The notes: a model not told the origin generated them from the sequence alone. 64,000 nucleotides of DNA from Streptomyces roseolus (GCF_014649855.1 NZ_BMTV01000015.1:89611-153610); one strand, 5' to 3'; shown: positions 23,759 to 32,427, numbered from the stretch's first letter. Numbers and translations: made by a program.

Positions 23759-24682
23759 ATGTCCGCAGAACAGGGCAGCTCGAAGGTGCTCACGCTCACG
23801 CCCGTTCCGGTCCTCGTGTCCGAGCCGGTACCCACGCAGACGACGGCGGCGACCGCGGCCGAGAGCGAAGCGCTCCTCCCCCCGGCGCCCCCCGTCGCCC
23901 CCGAAGCCCTCGACACCCGCACCCTCTCCCGCTCCCTGTTCCTGCGGCTGCGCGCCCTCGACGCCGACGGCGCCGCGGCCGACAGCCCGGAGCGCACCTA
24001 CGTCCGCGACACCCTCATCGAGCTGAACCTCCCGCTCGTGCGGTACGCGGCGGCCCGCTTCCGCTCGCGCAACGAGCCGATGGAGGACATCGTCCAGGTC
24101 GGCACCATCGGCCTGATCAAGGCGATCGACCGCTTCGACTGCGAACGGGGCGTGGAGTTCCCGACGTTCGCCATGCCGACCGTCGTCGGCGAGATCAAGC
24201 GCTTCTTCCGCGACACCTCGTGGTCGGTGCGCGTCCCGCGCCGGCTCCAGGAGCTGCGGCTCGCGCTCACCAAGGCCGGCGACGAGCTCGCGCAGAAGCT
24301 GGACCGCTCGCCGACCGTGCCCGAACTCGCCGCCGTGCTCGGGGTGTCGGAGGAGGACGTCGTCGACGGCCTCGCGGTGGGCAACGCGTACACGGCCTCC
24401 TCGCTCGACTCCCCGTCCCCGGAGGACGACGGCGGCGAGGGCTCCCTCGCGGACCGCCTCGGCTACGAGGACGCGGCCCTGGAGGGCGTCGAGTACCGCG
24501 AGTCGCTGAAGCCGCTGCTCGCCAAACTCCCGCCCCGGGAGCGGCAGATCATCATGCTCCGCTTCTTTGCGAACATGACCCAGTCGCAGATCGGCGAGGA
24601 GGTCGGCATCTCGCAGATGCACGTCTCGCGTCTGCTCACCCGCACGCTCGCGCAGCTCCGCGAGGGCCTGATCTCCGACTGA
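23759..24682 (+). CDS. sigN: SigB/F-group RNA polymerase sigma factor, SigN-like
   Basis: 307 residues. Regions 2 to 4 are nearly identical in pattern to the preceding factor (EPMEDIVQVGTIGLIKAIDR, LPPRERQIIMLRFFANMTQS, then EEVGISQMHVSRLLTRT), so the pair arose by tandem duplication. The N-terminal 70 residues are unrelated low-complexity sequence. ATG 23759 follows AAGGGGGTGGC, the same leader motif as the first gene. In S. coelicolor, as I recall, the gene after sigF is sigN, active in aerial hyphae; the assignment rests on order and family. Confidence 0.85.
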   Translation: MSAEQGSSKVLTLTPVPVLVSEPVPTQTTAATAAESEALLPPAPPVAPEALDTRTLSRSLFLRLRALDADGAAADSPERTYVRDTLIELNLPLVRYAAARFRSRNEPMEDIVQVGTIGLIKAIDRFDCERGVEFPTFAMPTVVGEIKRFFRDTSWSVRVPRRLQELRLALTKAGDELAQKLDRSPTVPELAAVLGVSEEDVVDGLAVGNAYTASSLDSPSPEDDGGEGSLADRLGYEDAALEGVEYRESLKPLLAKLPPRERQIIMLRFFANMTQSQIGEEVGISQMHVSRLLTRTLAQLREGLISD

Positions 24683-24732
24683 CTTCCGCGAAAGGCCCCC
24701 TTGTTGACGTGAGGTCGGACACACTGGGGCGC

Positions 24733-25587
24733 ATGAGGCGCAGGAAGCAGCCGGTACTCGTGGCGGTGGCGCTCTGCCTCGGCGGAGCGCTCACCGCGTG
24801 CGGCGGCGGAGGAGACGGCGAGGGTTTCACGGCGGTCGGCGCCGGCCCCTCGCCCGGCGGCGCGGTCGCCCCCTCGGGCGCGGTCACCCTGGTCCCGCTG
24901 GACAGCCCCACGGCGAGCGGCACCACCTCCAGCACCTCCTCCCCGCCTCCGGGCCCGGACGCGCCGCCGGACGGCCCGGGCCCTTCCTCCTCGCCGTCAC
25001 CGTCGCTCGGCACGGGTTCCGGTACGGGCACGGGCGCGGATACAGGTACAGATCCGGATACGGGTGCGGGTGCGGGCTCCTCCGGGTCCCGCCCCGGGTC
25101 CGCTCCCGGAGGACGTACGGAGCCGGGGGCACCGACCAGCGGCCCCTCCGGCGGGGGTTCCCCGTCCGGCGGCGGGACGCCTCCCCCGCCCGGTACCCCC
25201 GGCACCACCGCCGCGCCGACCGCCTCCCCCGCTCCCACCACGGCCGCGCCCCGGCCCTCCACGCCGACGCCCGCGCCCGGGCCCGCCGTGCTCACGGTCT
25301 CCGCGCCGGTCACCGCCGACGGGGAGAAGCGCTGGTGCGAGCGGGTCACCGTGACCTTCCGGAACACCGGCGGCTCCCCCGCCACCTCCGGCACCGCCCA
25401 CTTCGCGACCCATGTCATCGGCGCGCTCGGCATCGACTGGGGGACGGTCGTCACCAGCCAGCCGCTGCCGGCCCCGATCGCCGCCGGGGCGTCGCGGAAG
25501 CAGACGTACACGGTCTGCCTGGAGCCCTGGCGGGTGCCGCTCGGCATGCGCGTCGAGACCCGAGAGGTGACCGCTAGCCGGCGGTGA
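24733..25587 (+). CDS. Putative lipoprotein with Pro/Ser/Gly-rich linker
   Basis: 284 residues. The N-terminus is a lipoprotein signal: RRRKQPVLVAVALCLGGALT, then AC (lipobox LTAC, Cys near 22). Residues about 30-175 are a disordered linker with Gly-Thr/Asp repeats (GTGTGADTGTDPDTGAGAG). A compact C-terminal domain of about 100 residues (LTVSAPVTADGEKRWCERVT, NTGGSP, HVIGALGIDW, YTVCLEPW) carries two Cys and looks like an Ig-like or cellulose-binding-like beta sandwich. Function unknown. Its 3' end overlaps the convergent SDR gene by 14 bp. Confidence 0.75.
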   Translation: MRRRKQPVLVAVALCLGGALTACGGGGDGEGFTAVGAGPSPGGAVAPSGAVTLVPLDSPTASGTTSSTSSPPPGPDAPPDGPGPSSSPSPSLGTGSGTGTGADTGTDPDTGAGAGSSGSRPGSAPGGRTEPGAPTSGPSGGGSPSGGGTPPPPGTPGTTAAPTASPAPTTAAPRPSTPTPAPGPAVLTVSAPVTADGEKRWCERVTVTFRNTGGSPATSGTAHFATHVIGALGIDWGTVVTSQPLPAPIAAGASRKQTYTVCLEPWRVPLGMRVETREVTASRR

Positions 25588-26530
25588 GCCCGTACCGGAC
25601 CCCGGTCAGCTCCTCGGAGAGGTCCCAGAGGCGGCGGCCCGTCTCCGGGTCGGCCGCCGCGGCGGAGGGCTTCACCCGGGTCGGGTGACCGCGGAGTTCG
25701 CCGAGGCCGTCCGGGCCGATGAAGTCCCCTCCGGCCGCGTCCGGGGCGGTCGCCGCGTACAGCTGGGGCAGGGCGCCGCGCTCCGGGCGCTGGGCGAGCA
25801 GCGGGTTGCCGATCCGGCTGTAGAAGAACCGGGAGAAGCCGGTGATGTCCCGGGTCTGGAGGCCCGTCGCGGTGTAGCCGGGATGGGCGAGGACGCTGCG
25901 GACCCGGCTGCCGGCGGCGGTGAGCCGACGGTGCAGCTCCTGGCCGAAGACCGCGTTGGCCAGCTTCGACCGGCTGTAGAAGGACATCGGGGCGTAGTCG
26001 CGCTCGCCGGTGAGGGCGGCGGGGTCGGCGGGGTCGCCAAGGGGGAGGGTGCCCTGCCGGTGCATCAGCGAGCTGACCGTGACCACCCGGCCGTCGGCGG
26101 CCAGGCGGTCGAGCAGCAGGCCGGTGAGGGCGAAGTGGCCGAGGTGGTTGGCGGCGAACTGGAGCTCGTGGCCCTGGGCGCTGAGCGTGCGGGGCGGGCC
26201 CATGACGCCCGCGTTGTTCACGAGGACGTCGAGGCGCGGATGGTCGGCGCGCAGGCCCTCGGCGAAGCCGCGCACCGAGTCGAGGTCGGCGAGGTCGATC
26301 CGGCGGACGGTCAGGAGGTCCGGGGAGACGCCGTCGGCGGCGAGGGCCGCGACGGTCCGCCGGCCCTTCTCCTCGTCCCGTACGGCGAGGACCACCCGGC
26401 CGCCCCGCAGGGCGAGGGCGCGGGTGGTCGCGAGGCCGAGGCCGCTGGTGGCCCCGGTGACGACGTGGATCCGGTCGGTGAGGTCGGGGATGGCGTCGGC
26501 GGTCCAGTGCGAGGTGCGCGTACGACTCAT
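25574..26530 (-). CDS. Short-chain dehydrogenase/reductase
   Basis: 318-residue classical SDR, close to the retinol-dehydrogenase-like group. The cofactor loop is VVTGATSGLGLAT, the structural NNAG motif is in VLVNNAGVMG, and the catalytic Ser and Tyr-x-x-x-Lys are in VVTVSSLMH and FYSRSKLANAV. Substrate unknown. Its promoter on the minus strand gives a leaderless mRNA from ATG 26530 and carries the likely operator of the divergent TetR gene, so this gene is the probable target. Confidence 0.9.
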   Translation of the reverse strand: MSRTRTSHWTADAIPDLTDRIHVVTGATSGLGLATTRALALRGGRVVLAVRDEEKGRRTVAALAADGVSPDLLTVRRIDLADLDSVRGFAEGLRADHPRLDVLVNNAGVMGPPRTLSAQGHELQFAANHLGHFALTGLLLDRLAADGRVVTVSSLMHRQGTLPLGDPADPAALTGERDYAPMSFYSRSKLANAVFGQELHRRLTAAGSRVRSVLAHPGYTATGLQTRDITGFSRFFYSRIGNPLLAQRPERGALPQLYAATAPDAAGGDFIGPDGLGELRGHPTRVKPSAAAADPETGRRLWDLSEELTGVRYGLTAG

Positions 26531-26532
26531 AC

Positions 26533-26566
26533 GACACACAATGCTGCGTGTGTCACTCGGTGTCAA
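26533..26566 (-). promoter_or_regulatory. SDR promoter overlapped by a TetR-type operator
   Basis: On the minus strand TTGACA (plus 26561-26566), 17 nt, then CATTGT (plus 26538-26543) ends 7 nt before ATG 26530. GACACAC (26533-26539) and GTGTGTC (26548-26554) form an inverted repeat across the -10, so binding there would block the leaderless transcript. Confidence 0.65.
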
Positions 26567-26611
26567 ACATGACGTGGCGCGCCATGGACGTCACCGCGTT
26601 AGCATCGGTGG

Positions 26612-27331
26612 GTGAGCACCCCACCCGCGCCCCGCACCCCGGCCCCGGCCCCCGGCGCGCCGGCTTCCGACGCCCCGGCCCTCGGCGCACCGGCTTCCGA
26701 CGCCCCGGCTCCCGCCCTCCGCGCCCCGACGCTCGCCCAGCGCAAGCGGCAGCTCGTCGCGACCGAGCTGACCGAGACCGCGCTCCAGCTCTTCGCGCAC
26801 AAGGGCTTCGAGGCCGTCACCGTCGACGAGGTCGCGACCGCCGCGGGGGTCTCCAAGCGGACCTTCTTCCGCTACTTCGCCTCCAAGGAGGACGTGGTCG
26901 TCCAGTTCCTGGCCGGGATGGGCGCCGACATGCGGACGGCGCTGGCCGCCCGGCCGGCCGGAGAGCGGCCCTCGGCCGCACTGCTGCACGCGGTCTCCGT
27001 GCCGCTCGCCGCCTGCGGCGACCACCCCGAGCGGACCCTCCCCGTGGTCCGGCTGATCCTGGGGACGCCCGCGCTGCTCGCCCGTTTCCTGGAGCACGAG
27101 GCGGGCTGGCGGGAGGAGCTCGCCGGGGAGCTGGCCGGCCGGCTCGGGCTCGACCCGGCCGGGCTCTACCCGCCGCTCGCGGCGGGCATGGCACTCACCG
27201 CCTTCGAGACGGTGCTGTGCCGGTGGAGCGAGGACGCGGGGAGCGGCGGGGGCGGGGGCGTCGATCCGCTCGCCCTCATCGCCGAGGCCTTCGGGGTGCT
27301 GGCCCCCGCGCTGGACGCCGTACGGGGGTGA
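26612..27331 (+). CDS. TetR/AcrR-family regulator, divergent from SDR
   Basis: 239 residues. Residues 1-40 are a Pro/Ala tail with a duplicated APASDAPA block, followed by the HTH (ATELTETALQLFAHKGFEAV, then TVDEVATAAGVSKRTFFRYF). The RTFFRYFASKED ending is typical of the family. TAGCAT at 26600-26605 ends 6 nt before GTG 26612, so the mRNA is probably leaderless. Probable repressor of the SDR gene and of itself. Its stop codon is the first base of a long palindrome. Confidence 0.87.
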   Translation: MSTPPAPRTPAPAPGAPASDAPALGAPASDAPAPALRAPTLAQRKRQLVATELTETALQLFAHKGFEAVTVDEVATAAGVSKRTFFRYFASKEDVVVQFLAGMGADMRTALAARPAGERPSAALLHAVSVPLAACGDHPERTLPVVRLILGTPALLARFLEHEAGWREELAGELAGRLGLDPAGLYPPLAAGMALTAFETVLCRWSEDAGSGGGGGVDPLALIAEAFGVLAPALDAVRG

Positions 27332-27382
27332 CGACGGAGGGGGCCGGTTCCGTACGCGTACGGAACCGGCCCCCTCCGTCGT
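27331..27382. terminator. 52-bp perfect palindromic hairpin
   Basis: Arms 27331-27355 and 27358-27382 are complementary over all 25 bp, with two central bases. It starts at the last base of the TetR stop codon and lies 15 bp before the stop of the convergent small membrane protein gene. It is a bidirectional terminator of unusual length. Confidence 0.85.
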
Positions 27383-27397
27383 ACCGGGGAAAGCGGG

Positions 27398-27631
27398 TCA
27401 GGAGGCGACGGCGAGCCAGACGACCGCCGCCACCACCACGATCGCTCCGATCACGCCGGCGATCACGCCGAGGCGCGGGCCGCCCGACGAGGCGGCCGCG
27501 ACCTGCTGCGGCTGGTGCTGCGGGGTGCCCTCGTCGACGAAGGCGCGGAACATCTGGGTGCTGCCGGCGGGGTCGTAGCCCTCGGGGCCCTGGGCGCCCT
27601 GGCCGTACGGTGCTTGCGGGTTGTGTGCCAT
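27398..27631 (-). CDS. Small tail-anchored membrane protein
   Basis: 77 residues: a hydrophilic, Gln/Pro/Gly-rich N-terminal part (MAHNPQAPYGQGAQGPEGYD, then STQMFRAFVDEGTPQHQ) and one C-terminal transmembrane helix (LGVIAGVIGAIVVVAAVVWL). Topology suggests a cytoplasmic tail with a C-terminal anchor. On the minus strand a TTGGGC-18-TAGGGT promoter lies about 8 nt before the ATG, so the leader is absent or minimal. Function unknown. Confidence 0.7.
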   Translation of the reverse strand: MAHNPQAPYGQGAQGPEGYDPAGSTQMFRAFVDEGTPQHQPQQVAAASSGGPRLGVIAGVIGAIVVVAAVVWLAVAS

Positions 27632-27759
27632 GGGCCAGGACCCTAGCGAAAGCGGGGTGAGGGGCCCAAGCCGTGGCGGTGCGCCTCCGCCACACCCGCG
27701 CCGCGCCCCCGCCACGCCTCCCCTTTGCCGTTTCTTTAGCACTGTTTGACCGATTTAGT

Positions 27760-27802
27760 TTGCCTGGAGCAACCATCCATCTCTATGGTTGCCCTAAGCA
27801 AC
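27760..27802 (+). promoter_or_regulatory. MarR promoter with two operator dyads
   Basis: TTGCCT (27760-27765), 18 nt, TATGGT (27784-27789) form a good promoter. TTGC-N5-GCAA at 27760-27772 covers the -35, and GTTGC-N5-GCAAC at 27788-27802 covers the end of the -10 and the start site. Their centres are 29 bp apart. This is the expected layout for MarR autorepression. Confidence 0.65.
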
Positions 27803-27824
27803 AAGTTGGAAGGGGTGCGGTCCC

Positions 27825-28271
27825 GTGGAGCCGAGCAGCAGCCGCTACGAGGATCTCGCCCGCGCCATCAGCGCGATCGGCGCCGTCAAGCGCGGTGTCG
27901 CCCGCGTCCTGCCCGGCGACTGCCAGGGCGGCGCCGCCGCCGTCCTCGCCACGCTCAAGCACCACGGGGACATGCGGACCAGCCGGCTGGCCGAGCTGAT
28001 GGCCGTGGACATGTCGGTCTGCAGCCGCCACGTCGCGCACACCGCCGCGCGCGGCTGGGTCGAGCGGCTGCCCGACCCCGACGACGGGCGCTCCCGCATC
28101 CTGCGGCTGAGCCCCGAGGGCCTCGCGATGCTCACCGAGCTCGACCGCCGGGTGACCGAGGCCTTCACCCGCTACCTCACGGAGTGGTCCGACGACGACG
28201 TCGCACTGCTCACCACCCTGCTCGCCCGACTCCGCGACTCCTTCGGGGACTGCCGGGCCACCCACGCCTGA
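27825..28271 (+). CDS. MarR-family regulator of the adjacent efflux gene
   Basis: 148-residue winged-helix dimer. The DNA-binding part reads GDMRTSRLAELMAVDMSVCS, then RHVAHTAARGWVERLPDPDD and GRSRILRLSPEG, the beta-wing of the family. A conserved-looking Cys (DMSVCSRH) is in the recognition helix, with another in DCQGG, which could allow thiol sensing. GTG 27825 follows GGAAGGGG. The MFS exporter starts 68 nt downstream in the same direction, so they form an operon repressed from the two upstream dyads. Confidence 0.88.
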   Translation: MEPSSSRYEDLARAISAIGAVKRGVARVLPGDCQGGAAAVLATLKHHGDMRTSRLAELMAVDMSVCSRHVAHTAARGWVERLPDPDDGRSRILRLSPEGLAMLTELDRRVTEAFTRYLTEWSDDDVALLTTLLARLRDSFGDCRATHA

Positions 28272-28339
28272 CCACGCCGACCGCGCGTGAGCCCGCCCGA
28301 CCACCCTGACCACGCTCGCAACCAGAGGAATCCCACTTC

Positions 28340-29932
28340 ATGGCTACGACCACACCCGACACCGGTGTGCGGGGCGCCCCGGCCGCCGGGAGCGGAGACC
28401 CCGCCGCTCCGATGACGCACCGTCAGATCATGGAGGCGCTCTCCGGGCTGCTGCTCGGCATGTTCGTCGCCATCCTCTCCTCGACGATCGTCTCCAACGC
28501 CCTCCCGCAGATCATCACCGACCTGGAGGGCGGCCAGTCCGCCTACACCTGGGTCGTCACCGCGACCCTGCTGTCGATGACCGCCACCACCCCGCTCTGG
28601 GGCAAGCTGGCCGACCTCTTCTCCAAGAAGCTGCTCATCCAGATAGCCCTGACCATCTACGTCGCGGGCTCGGTCGTCGCGGGCCTCTCCCAGTCCACCG
28701 GCATGCTGATCGCCTGCCGCGTGGTCCAGGGCATCGGCGTCGGCGGTCTCACCGCCCTCTCCCAGGTGATCCTCGCCGCGATGATCGCCCCCCGTGAGCG
28801 CGGCCGCTACAGCGGCTACCTCGGCGCGGTCTTCGCCGTCGCCACCGTCGGCGGCCCGCTGCTCGGCGGCGTCATCACCGACACCGACTGGCTCGGCTGG
28901 CGCTGGTGCTTCTACGTCGGCGTGCCGTTCGCGCTGCTCGCCCTGATCGTCCTCCAGAAGACCCTCAAGCTGCCCGTGGTGAAGCGCGAGGTCAAGGTCG
29001 ACTGGGCCGGCGCCTTCTTCATCAGCGCCGCCGTCTCCCTGCTCCTCGTCTGGGTCACCTTCGCCGGCGACAAGTACGACTGGATGTCGTGGCAGACCGC
29101 CGCCATGGTCGGCGGATCGGTGCTGCTGGGCGCGCTCTTCGTGCTCGTCGAGTCCAAGGCCTCCGAGCCGATCATCCCGCTGCGGCTCTTCCGCAACCGG
29201 ACCATCACGCTGGCCTCGCTGGCCTCGCTCTTCGTCGGCGTCGCGATGTTCGCCGGCACGGTCTTCTTCAGCCAGTACTTCCAGCTGGCCCGCAACGAGT
29301 CGCCGACGATGTCCGGCGTCCTCACCATCCCGATGATCGCCGGCCTCTTCGTCTCCTCGACGGCCTCGGGCCTCATCATCACCAAGACCGGCCGCTGGAA
29401 GGCCTGGCTGATCAGCGGCGGCGCGCTCGCCGCCGCGGGCCTCGGCCTCCTCGGCACCCTGCGGTACGACACCCCGTACTGGCACATCGCGCTCTTCATG
29501 GCCGTGCTCGGACTGGGCATCGGCATGATGATGCAGAACCTGGTGCTCTGCACGCAGAACCAGGTCGCCCCCGCCGACCTCGGCGCCGCCTCCTCCGTCG
29601 TCACCTTCTTCCGCTCCCTCGGCGGCGCGATCGGCGTCTCGGCGCTCGGCGCGGTCATGGCCCACCGGGTCACGGACTACGTGAAGGAGGGCATCGCGGA
29701 GCTCGGCCCGAAGGCCGCGGCGTCGATGGGCCAGGGCGGCCCCGGCGGTGCCATCCCCGACATGGACACGCTGCCCGCCCCGATCCGCACCGTCTTCGAG
29801 AGCGCGTACGGACACGGCGTCGGCGACGTCTTCCTCTACGCGGCGCCGTTCGCGCTGCTCGCCTTCCTGGTGACGCTCTTCATCAAGGAGGTCGCGCTGA
29901 AGAGCAGCACGACCGCGCCCGAGGAGGCGTGA
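28340..29932 (+). CDS. DHA2-type MFS multidrug exporter (14 TMS)
   Basis: 530-residue proton-coupled drug exporter. About 14 hydrophobic segments are visible. TM1 carries VAILSSTIVSNALPQI, motif A is GKLADLFSKK after TM2, and motif C is in FAVATVGGPLLGG of TM5. A 45-residue loop before the last helix is Gly/Pro-rich. Induced by whatever ligand releases the upstream MarR protein; the drug spectrum is not predictable. GAGGA ribosome site 9 nt before ATG. Confidence 0.9.
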   Translation: MATTTPDTGVRGAPAAGSGDPAAPMTHRQIMEALSGLLLGMFVAILSSTIVSNALPQIITDLEGGQSAYTWVVTATLLSMTATTPLWGKLADLFSKKLLIQIALTIYVAGSVVAGLSQSTGMLIACRVVQGIGVGGLTALSQVILAAMIAPRERGRYSGYLGAVFAVATVGGPLLGGVITDTDWLGWRWCFYVGVPFALLALIVLQKTLKLPVVKREVKVDWAGAFFISAAVSLLLVWVTFAGDKYDWMSWQTAAMVGGSVLLGALFVLVESKASEPIIPLRLFRNRTITLASLASLFVGVAMFAGTVFFSQYFQLARNESPTMSGVLTIPMIAGLFVSSTASGLIITKTGRWKAWLISGGALAAAGLGLLGTLRYDTPYWHIALFMAVLGLGIGMMMQNLVLCTQNQVAPADLGAASSVVTFFRSLGGAIGVSALGAVMAHRVTDYVKEGIAELGPKAAASMGQGGPGGAIPDMDTLPAPIRTVFESAYGHGVGDVFLYAAPFALLAFLVTLFIKEVALKSSTTAPEEA

Positions 29933-29938
29933 CGGGCT

Positions 29939-30012
29939 CCCGGCCGCGCTTCGAGCGGAGGCGCGGCCGGGTCGGTACGGAGCGGCGGGCAGGGGACGGC
30001 CCGCCGCTCCGT
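29939..30012. terminator. Double hairpin between convergent efflux and TetR genes
   Basis: Two consecutive perfect stems: 11 bp (29939-29949 with 29961-29971) and 14 bp (29977-29990 with 29999-30012). They separate the MFS gene from the opposing TetR gene. Confidence 0.8.
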
Positions 30013-30074
30013 CATGCTGCCGGAGCCCCGCCGGTCTCGCGGGCCGCTCCCGGCTCACTGAACCCGCCGGTCAC

Positions 30075-30857
30075 TCAGGCCTCCCGGCTCTCCCCCGCCT
30101 CACGGGCCACCATCGCCTCGATGCCGGCCACCAGGATGTCCAGGGCGTAGGCGAAGTCCCGCTCCCAGATGGCCGAGACGGAGCCGTGCGAGGCCCGCTC
30201 GTCGAGGATGTCGGTCATCGGCTCCAGCACCTCGCGGAACTGCGGGTCGTCCCGGAAGGCGGCGACGGAGTCGGTGTAGAAGGCGTCCTGCGTCATGCCC
30301 GCCTCGGCCGCCCGCCGCTCGAACTGCGACTCGATCGTGCCGTAGCCGTACACGAACTGGAAGACCGCCGCCATCGCGCCCGGCTGGCCGCTCAGCGGCA
30401 GCCCGGTCTCCCGGATCGCCTCCTGGATCTTGGATCCGACCGCGATCGCGTGCGGCCCGATGTTCAGGTACTGGCCCGCGCACGGCGACATCCACGGGTG
30501 GCGGACCAGCATCCGCCGGTAGTGCAGGGCGAGCGTCCGGATCCGCTCCCGCCAGTCGGCCCCGGCGGCCACCGCGTCCAGGTCGATCTCCGCGTACACG
30601 GTGTCGATCGCGTACTCGATGATGTCGTCCTTGGTGTCCACGTACCAGTACAGGGACATCGCGGTGACGCCGAGCTCGGCCGCGAGCCGCCGCATCGACA
30701 GCTTGGCGAGCCCGTCCCGGTCGAGCATCCGCACCGAGGCGGCCACGATCCGGTCCCGGTCGAGCCCGGCGGGACCGCCGCCGCCGCGGGCGGCCCGCTG
30801 CTCCAGCCAGACGCTGGAGCCCGTCGGGTTCCTGTCCCGGTCCGCGGCCTTGACCAT
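30075..30857 (-). CDS. TetR-family regulator downstream of an MFS exporter
   Basis: 260 residues of the TetR class with the larger C-terminal domain (TetR_C-like, as in tetracycline repressors). HTH: LDRDRIVAASVRMLDRDGLA, then MRRLAAELGVTAMSLYWYVD. ATG 30857 is preferred because GGAG lies 7 nt upstream; ATG 30890 has no ribosome site and would abut the MFS stop codon. Cotranscribed with the exporter; its likely operator is the 34-bp palindrome before the exporter gene, giving repression of both. Confidence 0.87.
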   Translation of the reverse strand: MVKAADRDRNPTGSSVWLEQRAARGGGGPAGLDRDRIVAASVRMLDRDGLAKLSMRRLAAELGVTAMSLYWYVDTKDDIIEYAIDTVYAEIDLDAVAAGADWRERIRTLALHYRRMLVRHPWMSPCAGQYLNIGPHAIAVGSKIQEAIRETGLPLSGQPGAMAAVFQFVYGYGTIESQFERRAAEAGMTQDAFYTDSVAAFRDDPQFREVLEPMTDILDERASHGSVSAIWERDFAYALDILVAGIEAMVAREAGESREA

Positions 30858-30891
30858 GCTCGTACTCCGTCCGTCGGCAGTCGGCACCATG

Positions 30892-32415
30892 CTAGGCAGC
30901 GACGACGGGCTCGGTCGCCGCGGCCTGCTCCGTCCGCTCCGCCCGCCTCAGCAGGAAGGCGGCGAGCAGACCGCCGACGAGGACGGCGACCGCGCCGACC
31001 AGCTGGCTGGTCTGGAGCCCGGAGGCGAAGGCGTCGGAGATCCGCGTCCGCTCGGCCTCGTCGCCGGCCGCCGCGAGGGCCGCCGGGAGCGAGGTGGCGG
31101 TGACGGTGACGAGGGCGGCGAAGCGGGCGTTGAGGACGGCGCCGAGGACGGCGACGCCGAGGCCGTTGCCGAACTCGGCGAGGGTCCCGTTGACGCCCGC
31201 GCCCACGCCGGCCTTCTCCGGCGGGATCGCGCTCATGATCGCGTTGGCCATGGCCGGGTTGGAGACCGCGAGGCCGGTGCCCATGAGGACCAGGCCGAGC
31301 AGCATGCCCCAGTAGGTGCCCTCGGTGCCGCCGCCGATCAGGGCGATCGACGCGAGACCGGCGGCGACCAGCGTCATGCCGACCGTGACGGTGAGCGGGG
31401 TGCCGAGCCTCATCACGATCCGCGGGCCGATGCCGCTGAGGTTGAGGACGACCACGGTCAGCGCGAGCGGCGCCATCCGCAGGCCGGCCTCCAGCGGCTC
31501 GTAGCCGAGCACGAACTGGAGGTGCTGGGTGAGCAGGAACATCGAGCCGCCCATCCCGAACATCACCAGGATCGCGCCGGCGACCGCGCCCACGAACTTC
31601 TGGTTGCGGAAGAAGTGCATGTCGAGCATCGGGTACGGGGTCCGCAGCTCCCACAGCGCGAAGGCGGCGAGCACGACGACGCCGATCGCGGCCGGGACCA
31701 GCACCTCGGTGGAGGTCCAGCCGTGCTCGGGGCCGGTGATGATCGCGTACACGGCGGCGGTCATGCCGATGGTGGAGAGCAGCGCGCCCATCAGGTCGGG
31801 GCGCTCGCCCTGGGGGTTCTTCGACTCGGGGACCAGCTTGAGGACGGCGACCAGGCCGATCACGGCCACCGGGATGTTGATCAGGAAGATCATCCCCCAC
31901 CAGTAGTGGTCGAGGATCACTCCGCCGATCAGCGGCCCGGCGGCGAAGCCGAGCGAGCTGACGGTGGCCCAGAGGGCGATGGCCTTCACGCGCTCGGAGT
32001 CGTCGAAGATCTGCATGACGACGGCCAGCGTGGTGGTCATGAGCAGCGCCCCGCCGACGCCCATGCCCGCGCGGGCGGCGATCAGCTGCCCGGTGGAGTC
32101 GGCGAGGCCGGCGGCGAGCGAGCCGAGACCGAAGAGCGCGAGGCCGACGGCGAGCAGCTTCTTGCGGCCGTAGCGGTCGGCGGCGTTGCCCGCGGTGAGG
32201 AGCAGGCCGGACTGGACGAGCGAGTAGGCGTTGATCATCCACTGGATGTCGCTGGTGGAGGCGTGCAGCTCGGTGGTCAGCGAGGGGATGGCGACGCTGA
32301 GGACGGTGTTGTCGAGGAGCACGGTGAGCTGGGCGAGACAGATGACGCCGAGGATCAGCCAGCGCTGGGGGTGGCCGCCGGTGGCCTGCGGCGCGGCCGT
32401 GGGCGTGGCCGTCAT
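30892..32415 (-). CDS. DHA2-family MFS transporter
   Basis: 507-residue drug:proton antiporter with about 14 transmembrane segments. TM1 has LAQLTVLLDNTVLSVAIPSL (motif D1), loop 2-3 has GNAADRYGRKK (motif A), and TM5 has SSLGFAAGPLIGGV (motif C). The ATG lies 5 nt after TAAGGAG. The gene is followed closely by its TetR gene on the same strand, so expression is self-limiting. Substrate unknown. Confidence 0.9.
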   Translation of the reverse strand: MTATPTAAPQATGGHPQRWLILGVICLAQLTVLLDNTVLSVAIPSLTTELHASTSDIQWMINAYSLVQSGLLLTAGNAADRYGRKKLLAVGLALFGLGSLAAGLADSTGQLIAARAGMGVGGALLMTTTLAVVMQIFDDSERVKAIALWATVSSLGFAAGPLIGGVILDHYWWGMIFLINIPVAVIGLVAVLKLVPESKNPQGERPDLMGALLSTIGMTAAVYAIITGPEHGWTSTEVLVPAAIGVVVLAAFALWELRTPYPMLDMHFFRNQKFVGAVAGAILVMFGMGGSMFLLTQHLQFVLGYEPLEAGLRMAPLALTVVVLNLSGIGPRIVMRLGTPLTVTVGMTLVAAGLASIALIGGGTEGTYWGMLLGLVLMGTGLAVSNPAMANAIMSAIPPEKAGVGAGVNGTLAEFGNGLGVAVLGAVLNARFAALVTVTATSLPAALAAAGDEAERTRISDAFASGLQTSQLVGAVAVLVGGLLAAFLLRRAERTEQAAATEPVVAA

Positions 32416-32427
32416 GGAAACTCCTTA

